Assembly (NCBI RefSeq): GCF_003173355.1
Contig: NZ_QGMY01000019.1
Span: 1 to 54,162, forward strand
Source: Methanospirillum lacunae
GTDB taxonomy: Archaea > Halobacteriota > Methanomicrobia > Methanomicrobiales > Methanospirillaceae
Reading direction: 5' to 3'
DNA length: 54,162 bases
Shown here: positions 35,104 through 44,742 of the stretch, piece after piece
Position numbering within the stretch: position 1 is the first letter of the stretch
How the letters are laid out: every line of letters starts with the position of its first letter
Made by a program: the position numbers and the translations under genes
The notes under the pieces: generated by a model
Databases searched by the model: none
Told to the model about the DNA's origin: nothing
What the model saw: only the letters and a program-made list of their open reading frames with translations

Positions 35104-35964
35104 TCAGGGCTGAACGTCTTTATATTGCTCGTCTCCGTATGCCGGGAATTTATACTTCTTGAAAGAATCTTTCCCTGCGTCTGATGCTACATAATCTACA
35201 AATTTCTGAGCTTTTTCAGGCTGTTTGGAGAATGTTGTGGCCCCTTCTGCTACAACGAGGACATAATCATTGACATTTTCAACTGGAATAGTGTCCATAG
35301 TCTTGTCGCTTATCTGATCCAGTGTAAGAAGTGATACATCAATAGATCCTGCATTCATAGCAGAGACGAGTTCGTTGATGGTTGAGGTTCTCACGACAAC
35401 ATTCTTTTCCACAGCGTCAGCAATTCCAAGGTCCTTGAAAAGTTTATCTCCAGTAGTTCCGATCGCTGTTGCTTTTATATCTCCAAGCCCAATCTTGAGA
35501 CCTGGCTTTGCAAAGTCTTCAACTGAGGTGATGTTCTTAGGATTTCCTTTCTGCACTGCGACGATTGGCACATGGTATGCAATATACTGTGGTTCGCCTA
35601 CGAGTCCTTTATCTTCTGCTGTTTTATACGCATCAGATCCACCTGCAATTAAAACATCTCCTTTATGGGTGATATCCATCTGACTCAAAAGAGCTCCTGA
35701 TCCCTGGAAATTGTATACTACCGTGATTCCGGTCTCATTAGTAAATGTTGATCCGATCTCCTGAACCGGTTTTTTGAGACCTGCTCCCGCATAGATGAGA
35801 AGTGCTTCAGGATTCTTTGCCATCAGGTCATCAATTGAAACATTTCCACTCTGATTTGCTGATGAAGTTGCATTATCTGCTGCTAATGTCCCCGGTATGA
35901 GCAATCCTGTGATAAGGAGGCTCATACATAATAGTAAAATTGATCTCATTACCTTATCTCTCAT
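35104..35964 (-). CDS. modA: Molybdate/tungstate-binding protein (ModA-like)
   Basis: The 286-residue secreted protein has a signal peptide and a Ser/Asn-rich spacer. The oxyanion-binding fold begins ALLIYAGAGLKKPVQEIG, then FQGSGALLSQM and GDVLIAGGSDAYKTA, as in archaeal ModA proteins. The Ser/Thr residues after AGAGL and FQGSG are typical anion contacts. ATG 35949 (MRSILLL) is an alternative start five codons later; both have a GGTAAT before them. It is the first gene of the mod operon. A TATA-like CATATATTG lies near 36079-36087 on the same strand. Confidence 0.88.
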   Translation of the reverse strand: MRDKVMRSILLLCMSLLITGLLIPGTLAADNATSSANQSGNVSIDDLMAKNPEALLIYAGAGLKKPVQEIGSTFTNETGITVVYNFQGSGALLSQMDITHKGDVLIAGGSDAYKTAEDKGLVGEPQYIAYHVPIVAVQKGNPKNITSVEDFAKPGLKIGLGDIKATAIGTTGDKLFKDLGIADAVEKNVVVRTSTINELVSAMNAGSIDVSLLTLDQISDKTMDTIPVENVNDYVLVVAEGATTFSKQPEKAQKFVDYVASDAGKDSFKKYKFPAYGDEQYKDVQP

Positions 35965-36773
35965 TATTACCGTATCATAGTTACAACTTCAACATTAAAA
36001 AAGGGTGTGATTCACAGTGAGATTTCCCCAAAATTTTTTCTATGGTCTTTATGTCACGATCTTTTATCTGATATTTGTCAATATATGAACAAAAATAATT
36101 AATTTATATTTTAAATGAAACCTTAAGATTGAAGGGCAAGTGTATGTATCTTCATCTTCTTCTGAAATGAGAGTGTACGGCTCTGATATCTCGTCCGAAA
36201 TAATTCAGACATAAGGGAGAAATTGTAGGATTATTAATGAGTGAACGGGTAATTCCGGTATCGGGTGATTTCAGTGAATTACCCTTTTGGAGAGATTTTT
36301 GATTTTGATTGTAAGCAGAGGTTCCTGGTTCTTTTGGAAGGATCTGCTTTTTTGATTCAAAGAAGTATACCCGGTATTATGGCCGGAAGGTATTACATTG
36401 TGGGGGATTTTAAAATTCTATCTCGAAAAGCAGATTATTGAATGTGTTAAAAAAAGAAGATGATTTAGAATCTGGAATGAGAGCCATTCCTGTTTCCATG
36501 TCGACTGAAAGAGTCTCATCTGCATTCCCTTCTATTGGGATCGCAAAGTATTGCATCATCAATGATGTGACAGGTTTCCGGATAGATCAGAAAAATTCGA
36601 AAAACTTATGCTGACTCGTGATTATGATACTCTTATAAGCATGGGTTTAGTTTGCCAGATGATTCTATCTAATGTGAGACCCGATCTCTGCAAAATTTTC
36701 ATGTTATGATAATTATTCTGGTGTAATGTAATCTCTAACATACATGTAGGTCAGGTAATCTGATGGAGTTATC
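35965..36773. other. Gene-free region between modA and the PKD gene
   Basis: About 810 bp contain the modA promoter side (TATA-like GTTCATATATTG on the minus strand, 36079-36090) and the PKD gene promoter side, with a GGAG site before ATG 36774. No reading frame with coding character or RNA gene was found. Short TA-rich stretches near 36100-36115 may be promoter elements. Confidence 0.4.
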
Positions 36774-38153
36774 ATGAGTAGAATATCTGTAATTTTTATT
36801 CTGGCACTTGCTTTGGCAATATCTGCAATGAGCGTATATGGTGATGAACCAGGATTTACCTCACATCAACAATTCGTGACCCAAAATGTAGGTTCTAACC
36901 CTGTTGATTTTTCGGGTGCTCCTACGTCCGGAAGAGCGCCGCTCATGGTCATGTTCTCAGATCTTTCAAAAGGAAATCCATCGGGATGGGTGTGGGATTT
37001 TGGTGACGGTTATTCATCTGGTGGTGAAGACCCGGTTCATACCTATGCAAATGGTGGGGTATACACAGTACGGTTAACTGTACAATATCCTGATGGGAGT
37101 AGTAAGACCCAGGTGAAAGAGAAATATATTCAGGTTAATCCGCTCCCACTTGAAGCAAACTTCAGTGCAGCTCCGCAATCAGGTAAGGCTCCCCTTACCG
37201 TGCAGTTCTCGGATCTCTCAACCGGGGGAATGGTCTGGTTCTGGGACTTTGGAGATGGTTCACCAGCAAGTTCGATTCCCGATCCTTCGCATACTTTCAC
37301 CGGACCAGGCTCCTACTCTGTCACGCTCAAAATAAGTAATGAACAGGGAGAGAGTAAAAGTCACAAAATGGATATTCAGGTTTTATTATCAGAACCGCTA
37401 TCTGCAGAATTTGTTGGAACACCGAGATCAGGTGCAGCTCCCCTCAGTGTTCAGTTTTCAGATAAGTCCAGTGGCGAGATCAGTTCCTGGATATGGGATT
37501 TCGGTGACGGTACCAGAGATTCTATTGAAAGCCCCACTCATACATACATCCACGAAGGCACATATCCTGTAACATTGACAATACGAGACAATCATGGGAA
37601 CACGGATACTGAAGAGAAATTGCAATATGTATCTGTTCGTAATGAATCTCCCCTAATCGATTCAATCCCAATATCGGCAGGCTGGAATTTTGTTTCAGTT
37701 CCTAAAAATCTTGCACCTGGTAAGGATACTGCCCAGATATTTGAGCATATTGATGTTGCCGGGCATAGTGCATTGCAGTATGAACCATCCCAAGGGTGGG
37801 TTCCTCTTCTTCGGACAACTCAAATCAAACCGTTTATGGCATTCTGGATATATTCGGCAAAAACTGATTCGGTTCCACTCTCCTATGATTCAACCTCACA
37901 AAAGATACAGCCCCGGATGCTCTCGCAGGGATGGAATGCAGTTGGATTTTCTGAAATCAGTTCAGTTGAAGCACGAAAGGCACTCTCATCCATACGTGAT
38001 GAATGGCAGGACTGTCTCGGGTTCAATGCTACACTGCAGCGGTATGATGGCATGATTGTAAAAGGGGTTAATGATGAAACAGCTGTACATCCATTTGAGG
38101 GATACTGGGTATATATGTCAAAACCCGGGACCATTTCAGAAATTAAAACCTAA
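36774..38153 (+). CDS. Secreted protein with three PKD domains and a duplicated GWN module
   Basis: The 459-residue protein has a signal peptide (about 1-23) and three PKD domains of about 85 residues each (near 43-123, 126-205 and 210-292). Each carries GxAPLxVxFSD, W-x-W/F-DFGDG and HTY/HTF. The C-terminal 165 residues form a module repeated twice: ISAGWNFVSVPK, ending in FMAFWIYSAKTDSVPL, and LSQGWNAVGFSE, ending in FEGYWVYMSKPGTI. PKD domains mediate protein or sugar contacts at archaeal surfaces. No membrane anchor or sorting signal is seen. It is a single gene, convergent with mcrA; the only clear regulatory signal is GGAG before the start. Confidence 0.88.
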   Translation: MSRISVIFILALALAISAMSVYGDEPGFTSHQQFVTQNVGSNPVDFSGAPTSGRAPLMVMFSDLSKGNPSGWVWDFGDGYSSGGEDPVHTYANGGVYTVRLTVQYPDGSSKTQVKEKYIQVNPLPLEANFSAAPQSGKAPLTVQFSDLSTGGMVWFWDFGDGSPASSIPDPSHTFTGPGSYSVTLKISNEQGESKSHKMDIQVLLSEPLSAEFVGTPRSGAAPLSVQFSDKSSGEISSWIWDFGDGTRDSIESPTHTYIHEGTYPVTLTIRDNHGNTDTEEKLQYVSVRNESPLIDSIPISAGWNFVSVPKNLAPGKDTAQIFEHIDVAGHSALQYEPSQGWVPLLRTTQIKPFMAFWIYSAKTDSVPLSYDSTSQKIQPRMLSQGWNAVGFSEISSVEARKALSSIRDEWQDCLGFNATLQRYDGMIVKGVNDETAVHPFEGYWVYMSKPGTISEIKT

Positions 38154-38365
38154 TCCCACCTTTTATTGATAAGAGATTAGTTCCCGAATTACAGAAAAAC
38201 GAACCCTCATTTTTAGGTTGAACTCGATGCGATTAATTCTCGTCATCAGGTCTCAGCTCATATACTCAAATCTGAACGAATAGTCCACAGAGAAAACAGA
38301 TCACCAGATCTCCGTGATTCTTCTTCAACGTAATTATCAGAATTATTCAATGCTGGTGAATCAGG

Positions 38366-38382
38366 CAAAAAAGAAAAGAAAG
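38366..38382 (-). terminator. T-rich terminator of the mcr operon
   Basis: On the minus strand CTTTCTTTTCTTTTTTG begins 13 bases after the mcrA stop; oligo-T runs end archaeal transcripts. Confidence 0.6.
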
Positions 38383-38394
38383 ATTGTTCCCGGT

Positions 38395-40098
38395 TTAACG
38401 GGCTGGCATAAGGAGAGATCTCTCTCCGGCCGGAACGAACTCGCGGATTGCACCCTTTGCAAACTCCTTGCGTGGCTCGCTGAAGTCGAAGACCAGGGAT
38501 GGGTCTGCGAAGGTGATCTTGATCAGTGGGGAGAGACAGAATCCGTCGCCACGTCCGTAGTGTGAGGAAGCGACGATTGCTGCGTATTCTCCCTGGTGAC
38601 CCACGTTCATTGCGTAGTTCGGGTAGTTTGGTCCACGGAATTCGCCGATACAGCCTTCGTCTGGCCGGACGGAGAGTGAGTTGGTGGAACCGCACTGGTC
38701 CTGAAGGTCGTATCCGAAGAAGCCGAGACGTGACCAGCCTTCCTTGTGCAGGAGCATGGACAGGTACCAGCCGTTCAGACCAGCGTTGGAGTTTGCAGTT
38801 GCGATAGAGGTAGAGATACCTGATGCTGCTGCAAGCACTGCTGCACGCTGTGAACCACCGAAGTGGTCTTCCATTGCGGTTGGGAACTGTTCGTACTGTT
38901 CCATACCGTTGAGGGTAACCTCGGTTGCAATGTCGTTGACGATCTCCTGGGTTGGCTTGACCTTGTTGTCTGTGCTTGGGGTCTTGTAGTCAACCTTGTA
39001 CTTGTCCTTGATGTAGTCCATACCGTAGTAGCAGTACTCATCGAGGATGTTGTCGGTGTATGCTGCGGTTGCATACTGGGTGAATCCGACACCACCGGAC
39101 ATGTACGATCCGAGCCAGATCTGATCAAAGAGCATTGCTCCTGCACCGACGACCTCAAGGGTTGATTTGCAGGGGTCGTTTGGATACTTCCGGTTTGCCT
39201 GGATCATATCACCGAAGTGACCGAAGAGGATACCACCGGGCTCGTTTGGACCACGTGCACGACGTGCTGGCAGGTGGCTACCCATCTGGATAACACCGGC
39301 GTGCTTTGCGGCGTAGGAGAGGTCAGCGACTGCTGCTTCACCGGCGCACATGCGGTATGCAGTGATGAAGGACATACCGATCTGCATTGCAGACCAGCGG
39401 CTGGTGGTTCCACCATCACAAGTACGGGAGACGATGGTTGGGATGTGGATTGCCTGCCAGAGTGACTTGCCGACTGCTGCCTTGAGTTCCTCTGCCTGCT
39501 TTGCCGGGAAGAGTTTGTCGACATCAAGGACGAACTGCTTCTCGAGCTGGTCTGCAAGTTCGGAGTCTCCGGTGAAGACCTTACAGTAACAGTCGTCTAC
39601 GACTGATGGGTGGGTCTCGACCATGTGTTCCTGAACCACTGCTGCGCCTGGCATTGCGTGGTTGAGGATGTGGAGGTACTCATTGATGGTTTCAGGGGTG
39701 ATTTCCTTGCCGAGACGCTTCTGCAGGGTGTTGTGGGCGAGGTCCATTGAGACGATGATAGTCCGGCGGATATCATCCCACATCTGCTGCATTGCTGGGT
39801 TGTTGACGAAGTGCAGGTCGTCACCCTCTACGAAGGTTCCGGTTCCGGAGACTTCGTAGGTCATGAGCTGACGCTGACCCATTGGCAGACCACCGAGGTG
39901 GCAGCGGTTGGGGTCGTACATGGAGATACCACGGCGGAGTTCAACCTTCTTTGAGGCTGCCATGAACTCGCGTTTTCTCGGGGACTGGTTTACACCGTCA
40001 AAGTTGTAGAAGCTGGTCTTGGTGTCCTGGACATCTCCCTCAAATTTCTCTTTCAGAGCCTTGAGGAAAAGTTTCTGTGCTCTCTCAATTTTTGCCAT
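38395..40098 (-). CDS. mcrA: Methyl-coenzyme M reductase subunit alpha
   Basis: The 567-residue McrA subunit of the (alpha-beta-gamma)2 enzyme catalyses methyl-CoM + CoB to methane + heterodisulfide using nickel F430. Gln156 (GAAVVQEHM) matches the F430 axial ligand Gln147 of Methanothermobacter. Sites that are modified in known MCRs are present: His266 (AAKHAG), Arg280 (LPARRARG), Gln417, Gly462 (thioglycine) and Cys469 in [11 protein letters not shown]. Phe461 takes the place of Tyr444, as I recall for other methanogens. Tyr342 in [10 protein letters not shown] matches Tyr333. I start at ATG 40098 (MAKIERAQ), 13 bases after the mcrG stop with AAGGAGG upstream; the longer frame runs into mcrG. 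It is the last gene of the operon. Confidence 0.98.
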   Translation of the reverse strand: MAKIERAQKLFLKALKEKFEGDVQDTKTSFYNFDGVNQSPRKREFMAASKKVELRRGISMYDPNRCHLGGLPMGQRQLMTYEVSGTGTFVEGDDLHFVNNPAMQQMWDDIRRTIIVSMDLAHNTLQKRLGKEITPETINEYLHILNHAMPGAAVVQEHMVETHPSVVDDCYCKVFTGDSELADQLEKQFVLDVDKLFPAKQAEELKAAVGKSLWQAIHIPTIVSRTCDGGTTSRWSAMQIGMSFITAYRMCAGEAAVADLSYAAKHAGVIQMGSHLPARRARGPNEPGGILFGHFGDMIQANRKYPNDPCKSTLEVVGAGAMLFDQIWLGSYMSGGVGFTQYATAAYTDNILDEYCYYGMDYIKDKYKVDYKTPSTDNKVKPTQEIVNDIATEVTLNGMEQYEQFPTAMEDHFGGSQRAAVLAAASGISTSIATANSNAGLNGWYLSMLLHKEGWSRLGFFGYDLQDQCGSTNSLSVRPDEGCIGEFRGPNYPNYAMNVGHQGEYAAIVASSHYGRGDGFCLSPLIKITFADPSLVFDFSEPRKEFAKGAIREFVPAGERSLLMPAR

Positions 40099-40111
40099 GT
40101 ATGATGCCTCC

Positions 40112-40870
40112 TTACTCAACCGGCATGAAGCCGTATTTGGTCCTCAGGGAGTGAATGCGCTGAACGTATTCGACGTATTCTGGGTCGTCACGGAATGCGG
40201 TACCGACGAGTGAGTGGAACATGGTCGTGTTTGCCTTGAGCCATGCTTCGTCCATTGGCTTGCCGACTGGGACTTTCTTGTCGAGTGGAACACCAATCTG
40301 GTCCTTGACGTACTTGACAACTCCTCCATCGAGCACACACCGCTGCAGCATATCGAACATCATACCATCTTCTGCAAGACGGAGTGAGTGACCGTGCACA
40401 GTTGCTCCACGAATACCGACACGTGCCGGGTCGAAGAGGTTGGTGTTGATCAGGTCGGATGCGATCTTTTCGAGGTCACGCTCACGTGATTCGACGATCT
40501 GACGGCCAGACAGGGTTCCTGGGTCGATACCACGGTAGCGGTACATCTCGACGTAGGTTCTCTGGTATGGCTGGGATGGTGCATTGAACATAGAGTCAGC
40601 GAACTGGATGTACCGAACACGGTCTCCAGCCTTTGCTCCCTCGGTTGGGCTGACAATCTTACGGATTGGACAGTCTGGCTCTCCCTGCTCTGCAAGTGGT
40701 GGGTGAGCGGTTGGGTATGCCTGACCGGGTGCACGGTGTCCCATGATCAGGACAATCTCCTCATCCGTGACGTCACGGATCTTCTCAAGCTTTACGCCGG
40801 GGTTCATCTGCTTGCGCCGGTTTTCGGCGACAATAGAATTACCTGGACCATACTGTGGTGTATATGCCAT
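40112..40870 (-). CDS. mcrG: Methyl-coenzyme M reductase subunit gamma
   Basis: The 252-residue McrG contributes to the F430 pocket and binds coenzyme M and the cofactor tail from outside alpha/beta. Characteristic segments are [20 protein letters not shown] at the start, [19 protein letters not shown], and the C-terminal [15 protein letters not shown]. Its length is normal. A GGAGAG site at the end of mcrC lies upstream of the ATG. It lies between mcrC and mcrA in the conserved BDCGA order. Confidence 0.97.
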   Translation of the reverse strand: MAYTPQYGPGNSIVAENRRKQMNPGVKLEKIRDVTDEEIVLIMGHRAPGQAYPTAHPPLAEQGEPDCPIRKIVSPTEGAKAGDRVRYIQFADSMFNAPSQPYQRTYVEMYRYRGIDPGTLSGRQIVESRERDLEKIASDLINTNLFDPARVGIRGATVHGHSLRLAEDGMMFDMLQRCVLDGGVVKYVKDQIGVPLDKKVPVGKPMDEAWLKANTTMFHSLVGTAFRDDPEYVEYVQRIHSLRTKYGFMPVE

Positions 40871-40874
40871 TGTT

Positions 40875-41510
40875 TTATCTCTCCAAATCAGATGATTTCA
40901 TCAATCTCATAACTGCATGAATGACGTCTGCAATCTTCTCGCGTGACGGGGTCTGTCCTCTTGTAATACCACTTACGATCTCCATAACCGTTCCTTTCGT
41001 CTGGATATGGTGTTCTGGTGGCATCACGTACGCCGTTTTAATTCCTTCACGTGCGAAGTCCTCATAATCGATGGGAGCCTGACAGACCACTACGGCCGGA
41101 ATGTCGCAATCTCTCAGAATAGATCTTACTTTTGCGACCACGTGTGATCTGACGTTTCCATGGTGCAGGACCGCTACTTTATGGCGGTTAATCTGGGAAA
41201 CCTCCTTCTCGTTCAGACCAAAATATGCACCGAGTACATGACCGGCACTCTTCGGAGCATCAGGGGGAATGCCGCTTCCGGCATTGAGGATCATCGTACT
41301 GATGCTGTATTCAACCCCCTGTGCCCGGAGAGCTGATGTTATATCACATACTGGTTTGGTGACGTGTCTTCTGCCGGGAGACATCCCGACGATGATCACA
41401 TCGGGATACCGACACTCTGATATTGTTCCCCTCTGGGCAAGAGCTCCTCCTTTGCCCATGCCGGCGCTCTCCCGGCAGTCTACTATCTGAGTGACACGTC
41501 CTATCGGCAT
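40875..41510 (-). CDS. mcrC: MCR operon protein C (activation factor)
   Basis: The 211-residue McrC is not part of the purified reductase. Studies link it to the ATP-dependent complex that reduces inactive Ni(II)-F430 to the active Ni(I) state. Typical segments are the start MPIGRVTQIVDCRESAGMGK, then YPDVIIVGMSPGRRHVTKPV and AVLHHGNVRSHV. Cys in DCRES, PVCD and RDCD are candidates for metal or redox contacts. The ATG overlaps the mcrD stop by one base (TAATG). Confidence 0.95.
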   Translation of the reverse strand: MPIGRVTQIVDCRESAGMGKGGALAQRGTISECRYPDVIIVGMSPGRRHVTKPVCDITSALRAQGVEYSISTMILNAGSGIPPDAPKSAGHVLGAYFGLNEKEVSQINRHKVAVLHHGNVRSHVVAKVRSILRDCDIPAVVVCQAPIDYEDFAREGIKTAYVMPPEHHIQTKGTVMEIVSGITRGQTPSREKIADVIHAVMRLMKSSDLER

Positions 41511-41980
41511 TATTTGGTTCCTTGAATAAGGGTGGGTCCGGTCTTATTCTTCGGGTCAACGATCCCGATCATCATTTCATCTGCCCCGGGACCGTATTTT
41601 GCATAATCGGTCTGAGTCGGCGTGGATCTCATGAACTTTCCTTCCTTAAGTCCGTAGGTAAAGTTCACAAAGACCTCCCTGCACGCCTCGTCGATCCGGG
41701 GGACGATATCCCGGGTCTCAAGTTCAAGAAGGATGGTTCCGACCTGCACCCGCAGGTCGACATCGGTTCCTCCCACAACGATTCGGACACGACCGGAATG
41801 GGGGTTTGGAAGACCCCTTGCGGGGCCATAGGGGACGAGCTGAGGAATACTGGGTCCGTTTATTACAATCCGGCGGATACCCTCTATTGCCACCAGCTTG
41901 TTGAGGATCTTCTCAACCGTTTCAGGTTTTAAAAGGCGTTCGGTGACAATCCGACACTGCGGGAATTCTGCCTCGCTCAT
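41510..41980 (-). CDS. mcrD: MCR operon protein D (assembly factor)
   Basis: The 156-residue McrD is a conserved operon protein that is not needed for the purified enzyme. It is reported to bind apo- or immature MCR and may assist F430 insertion. Recognisable parts are LLKPETVEKILNKL, GRVRIVVGGTDVDLRVQVG and TPTQTDYAKYGPGADEM. It has no membrane segment or nucleotide motif. It starts 20 bp after the mcrB stop with AGGA upstream. Confidence 0.95.
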   Translation of the reverse strand: MSEAEFPQCRIVTERLLKPETVEKILNKLVAIEGIRRIVINGPSIPQLVPYGPARGLPNPHSGRVRIVVGGTDVDLRVQVGTILLELETRDIVPRIDEACREVFVNFTYGLKEGKFMRSTPTQTDYAKYGPGADEMMIGIVDPKNKTGPTLIQGTK

Positions 41981-42000
41981 TATGCAATCCTGTATGTGAA

Positions 42001-43311
42001 TTACACTCCGTTAGCTACGTGCTGGATTGGGGTGTTGAACTCTGGAATCTTACCGAAGGTCTCTCCGTAGATCTTGGAGGTTGCCTCTGGTGAGAACATC
42101 TGGGTTCCTGCATCAAGTGCACAGGCTGCCACGATACATGGCATACCTACACCGGCTGCGTGCCTGGTAACGACGTGGTTTCCGTTGAAGGTTCCCGGGC
42201 CACCGCCACCATAGATTGAGTGGCTGAAGAACGAGAATCCTACTGCTACTCCCATTGTACGGCCGTAGTCACAGCCTGGCAGACCAGTCTCGTGCTCGAG
42301 AAGGTCGTTGAAGTACAGGAGGGTGGAAGATACTGCCTGTGCGAACCGGCCTGCACCACAGTTTACCATGGTTGCAGCGAGGGTTCCTGCTGCGGTGTAT
42401 GCATTCCAGAGTCTTGGATCCTTGGTCTCGTAGAATGTGTATCCAGAGGGTCCCTTCTTTCCTGCGGTGATAACCTTGTCTTCGAGTGCCTTCTCAACGA
42501 GGGACTGAACGACGGTTCCGACGGTACCGGTTGCGCCGTTCTTCTTGACGAGGTCATATACCAGGTTGTTTGCATTCAATCCCTGGTATGCCAGGAGGAG
42601 AAGTTGTGCACGCTCGAATGGGCCGATTGCGGCTCCCATCTCGAACTCTCCAGCGTGCTCAAACACTGCTGAGAGTGCTGCACCCTGCATTGCGTTCTTG
42701 CTGGTCATCATCACGGCGTGGTTTGCCGGGATGTTACGGAGTGCGTATCCGAGACCTTCGTTGTTCTGGGGAATGGAAAGGATAGATGCACAGTTGCTGC
42801 CGACCATGTCCATGGTCTGTGGGTAGGTACCCCAGAAGGCTGCCTTGACCATGGAACCGTCGAACATGTTTACATTAAACTGGTCGATGGTTGCGTAGGT
42901 TGCTGCTGCTGCGACTGAAGTGATTGCTGCATCGTAGGTTGCTGCGGCCTGGATACGAGCACTTGGGACAGTGACGAGCAGGAGTTTGCCGCCATTGAAC
43001 TCACGGATCTCGGTATCGTCGCCTTCTTCAACCTGGATCATCTTGAAGATTTTCTCCTTGATTGCACCGGCGTTTCCGGAGATATCAAGGTTCATCTCAC
43101 GACCCTTAATGAAGTTACCCTTACCAATTGCTCCGGTCTTCAGTGCTGCCTCTGCTCCTGCGAGGTTGACTGCGACTGTCCGCTTGGTCAGGTCAATCAT
43201 CTTTTTCATGCCAGGGTTCACGAGCGGGCTGATCTTTTCAAGAGCTACACCGCTTTTCAGCAGTTTACCCTGATCATCATAGAGATCAATAGTGTCGGAA
43301 AATTTTGCCAT
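42001..43311 (-). CDS. mcrB: Methyl-coenzyme M reductase subunit beta
   Basis: The 436-residue McrB subunit lines the active-site channel with alpha and gamma and contributes to coenzyme B binding. Conserved segments are GVALEKISPLVNPGMKKMID near the start, and SIYGGGGPGTFNGNHVVTRHA with the following MPCIVAACALDAGTQMFSPE near residues 370-410. As first gene of the operon it is preceded by a leader of about 100 bases with its own TATA/BRE promoter. The mcrBDCGA order is that of type I MCR. No second MCR copy is in the window. Confidence 0.97.
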   Translation of the reverse strand: MAKFSDTIDLYDDQGKLLKSGVALEKISPLVNPGMKKMIDLTKRTVAVNLAGAEAALKTGAIGKGNFIKGREMNLDISGNAGAIKEKIFKMIQVEEGDDTEIREFNGGKLLLVTVPSARIQAAATYDAAITSVAAAATYATIDQFNVNMFDGSMVKAAFWGTYPQTMDMVGSNCASILSIPQNNEGLGYALRNIPANHAVMMTSKNAMQGAALSAVFEHAGEFEMGAAIGPFERAQLLLLAYQGLNANNLVYDLVKKNGATGTVGTVVQSLVEKALEDKVITAGKKGPSGYTFYETKDPRLWNAYTAAGTLAATMVNCGAGRFAQAVSSTLLYFNDLLEHETGLPGCDYGRTMGVAVGFSFFSHSIYGGGGPGTFNGNHVVTRHAAGVGMPCIVAACALDAGTQMFSPEATSKIYGETFGKIPEFNTPIQHVANGV

Positions 43312-43404
43312 ATGGTTCCTCCGATGTTCCTTTCAAACCTGTACGATTCGTTCACTGAATACTGCGTAAGGCGAATCACTGTGTGGCTGAAATCACTCGT
43401 ACAT

Positions 43405-43418
43405 GTCCCCAAAGGGAC
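43405..43418 (-). promoter_or_regulatory. Hairpin in the mcr leader
   Basis: GTCCC-CAAA-GGGAC (43405-43418) forms a 5-bp stem with a four-base loop close to the predicted 5 prime end of the mcr mRNA. It may stabilise the abundant transcript. Confidence 0.45.
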
Positions 43419-43437
43419 TGAAGATAAGTGGGAATCT

Positions 43438-43456
43438 GTTAATATAACTGTTTCGG
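43438..43456 (-). promoter_or_regulatory. BRE/TATA promoter of the mcr operon
   Basis: On the minus strand CCGAAAC (BRE-like) is followed directly by AGTTATATTAAC (TATA). Transcription is expected near 43415, about 105 bases before the mcrB start. A strong element fits the high expression of MCR. Confidence 0.6.
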
Positions 43457-43809
43457 TTTGATTTTAGAATAAACTTTTTATGCAAATGCCCATTTTTGCG
43501 GTTTATTTGAGATATTAATAAATATAAATTTGGGGTTTATGGTGATCATTGTTATGTAAAAAATGATTAAGGAAATTTTGTATTACGTTTCATTCAATAC
43601 GTCCGATCTCATTTGGCGCCCTGATGATTTGAAAATTATGGTCTGATATTACTTGGATATATCATCATGATGTTTATAATGGTATCTTGCGGATAAATTA
43701 GGTGCCATGGTCTTAACGTTTTGAATGATAATAATGAGAAAGAAGTAGGGATGTCCCGAATTTGTCATAAAAAGGACGATTGGGAATTATTCATTAGGGA
43801 GGGAGGCGA
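43457..43809 (+). promoter_or_regulatory. Upstream region of the epimerase gene
   Basis: TTTATAAT at 43673-43680 is a TATA candidate about 130 bases before the start, and GGGAGGGAGG lies just before ATG 43810 as a strong ribosome site. The rest is AT-rich DNA shared with the mcr promoter side. I see no other gene. Confidence 0.4.
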
Positions 43810-44742
43810 ATGAAAAGGTATCTGGTAACTGGTGGAGCTGGTTTTATCGGCTCTCATCTCTCTCGTGCTTTGCTGGCTCGAGGTGACAGTGTTGTAATCT
43901 TCGATTCATTGGATTCTGGAAATCTGGCGAATATTACAGACTTACAAAAAAATCCACATCTTGAGTTTATTGAAGATACTATTCTGAATAAAACCCGGTT
44001 GTTATCAATATGTTCTCATATTGATGGGATTTTTCATTTAGCTGCTCTGGTTTCTGTTCAGAGGTCAATTGATGATCCAGAATTAAACCATTCTATTAAT
44101 GTGGATGGGATGTTTAATGTTCTCGAATCTGCCAGAAAGGAAAAGGTTCCAAAAATTGTATTTGCTTCATCCGCTGCACTTTATGGAAATGCCTATGTTC
44201 CACCACATAAGGAATCATTTCCTCCTATCCCCCTTTCACCGTATGCAGTGGGGAAAAATCTATCCGAAATGTATTCATCCGTATATTCATCCCTGTATGG
44301 TATAGGATGTGTGTGTCTTCGCTTTTTTAATGTATATGGCCCTTACCAGGATCCGTCATCCCCGTATTCTGGGGTCATCTCCAAGTTTCTTGAGGCTGTC
44401 ACTCAAGAAAAAAATATTATTATCTTTGGAGATGGGGAACAAACCCGGGATTTTGTTTATGTTATCGATGTTGTTCAGGCTCTTCTTCTTTCAATGGATA
44501 AAGATGTAAATGGTGTATTTAATGTGGGAACAGGTTTTACATCCTCCATTAATCAGTTAGCCTGTAATATAATTCAACTGAGCAACCGGAAAGTGGAGGT
44601 TATTCATATGGAAGCCAGAGGAGGAGAGGTTCGTCATTCGTGCGCAGATATAACTCAGGCACAGGAAAAATTAGGATATTATCCGGGATATTCACTTGAA
44701 CGTGGTCTATTTGAGACGTATCAATGGTGGAAAGGGACTTAA
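43810..44742 (+). CDS. NAD-dependent sugar-nucleotide epimerase/dehydratase (GalE-like)
   Basis: The 310-residue extended short-chain dehydrogenase starts with the NAD-binding [10 protein letters not shown]. It has the catalytic Y-x3-K as YAVGK (about residue 150), preceded by a Ser-rich strand (FASSAALYG), and the sugar-binding [12 protein letters not shown]. It probably interconverts UDP-hexoses (UDP-glucose/galactose or the N-acetyl or uronic forms). The specificity is not visible. It begins the surface-glycan locus on the plus strand. Its stop codon shares two bases with the gmd stop codon, which is read from the other strand. Confidence 0.88.
   Translation: MKRYLVTGGAGFIGSHLSRALLARGDSVVIFDSLDSGNLANITDLQKNPHLEFIEDTILNKTRLLSICSHIDGIFHLAALVSVQRSIDDPELNHSINVDGMFNVLESARKEKVPKIVFASSAALYGNAYVPPHKESFPPIPLSPYAVGKNLSEMYSSVYSSLYGIGCVCLRFFNVYGPYQDPSSPYSGVISKFLEAVTQEKNIIIFGDGEQTRDFVYVIDVVQALLLSMDKDVNGVFNVGTGFTSSINQLACNIIQLSNRKVEVIHMEARGGEVRHSCADITQAQEKLGYYPGYSLERGLFETYQWWKGT

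Noticed and set aside
38258-38695. Minus-strand 145-codon frame overlapping the mcrA end
   Set aside because: It is an out-of-frame reading of mcrA; the product is Arg-rich with no known family.
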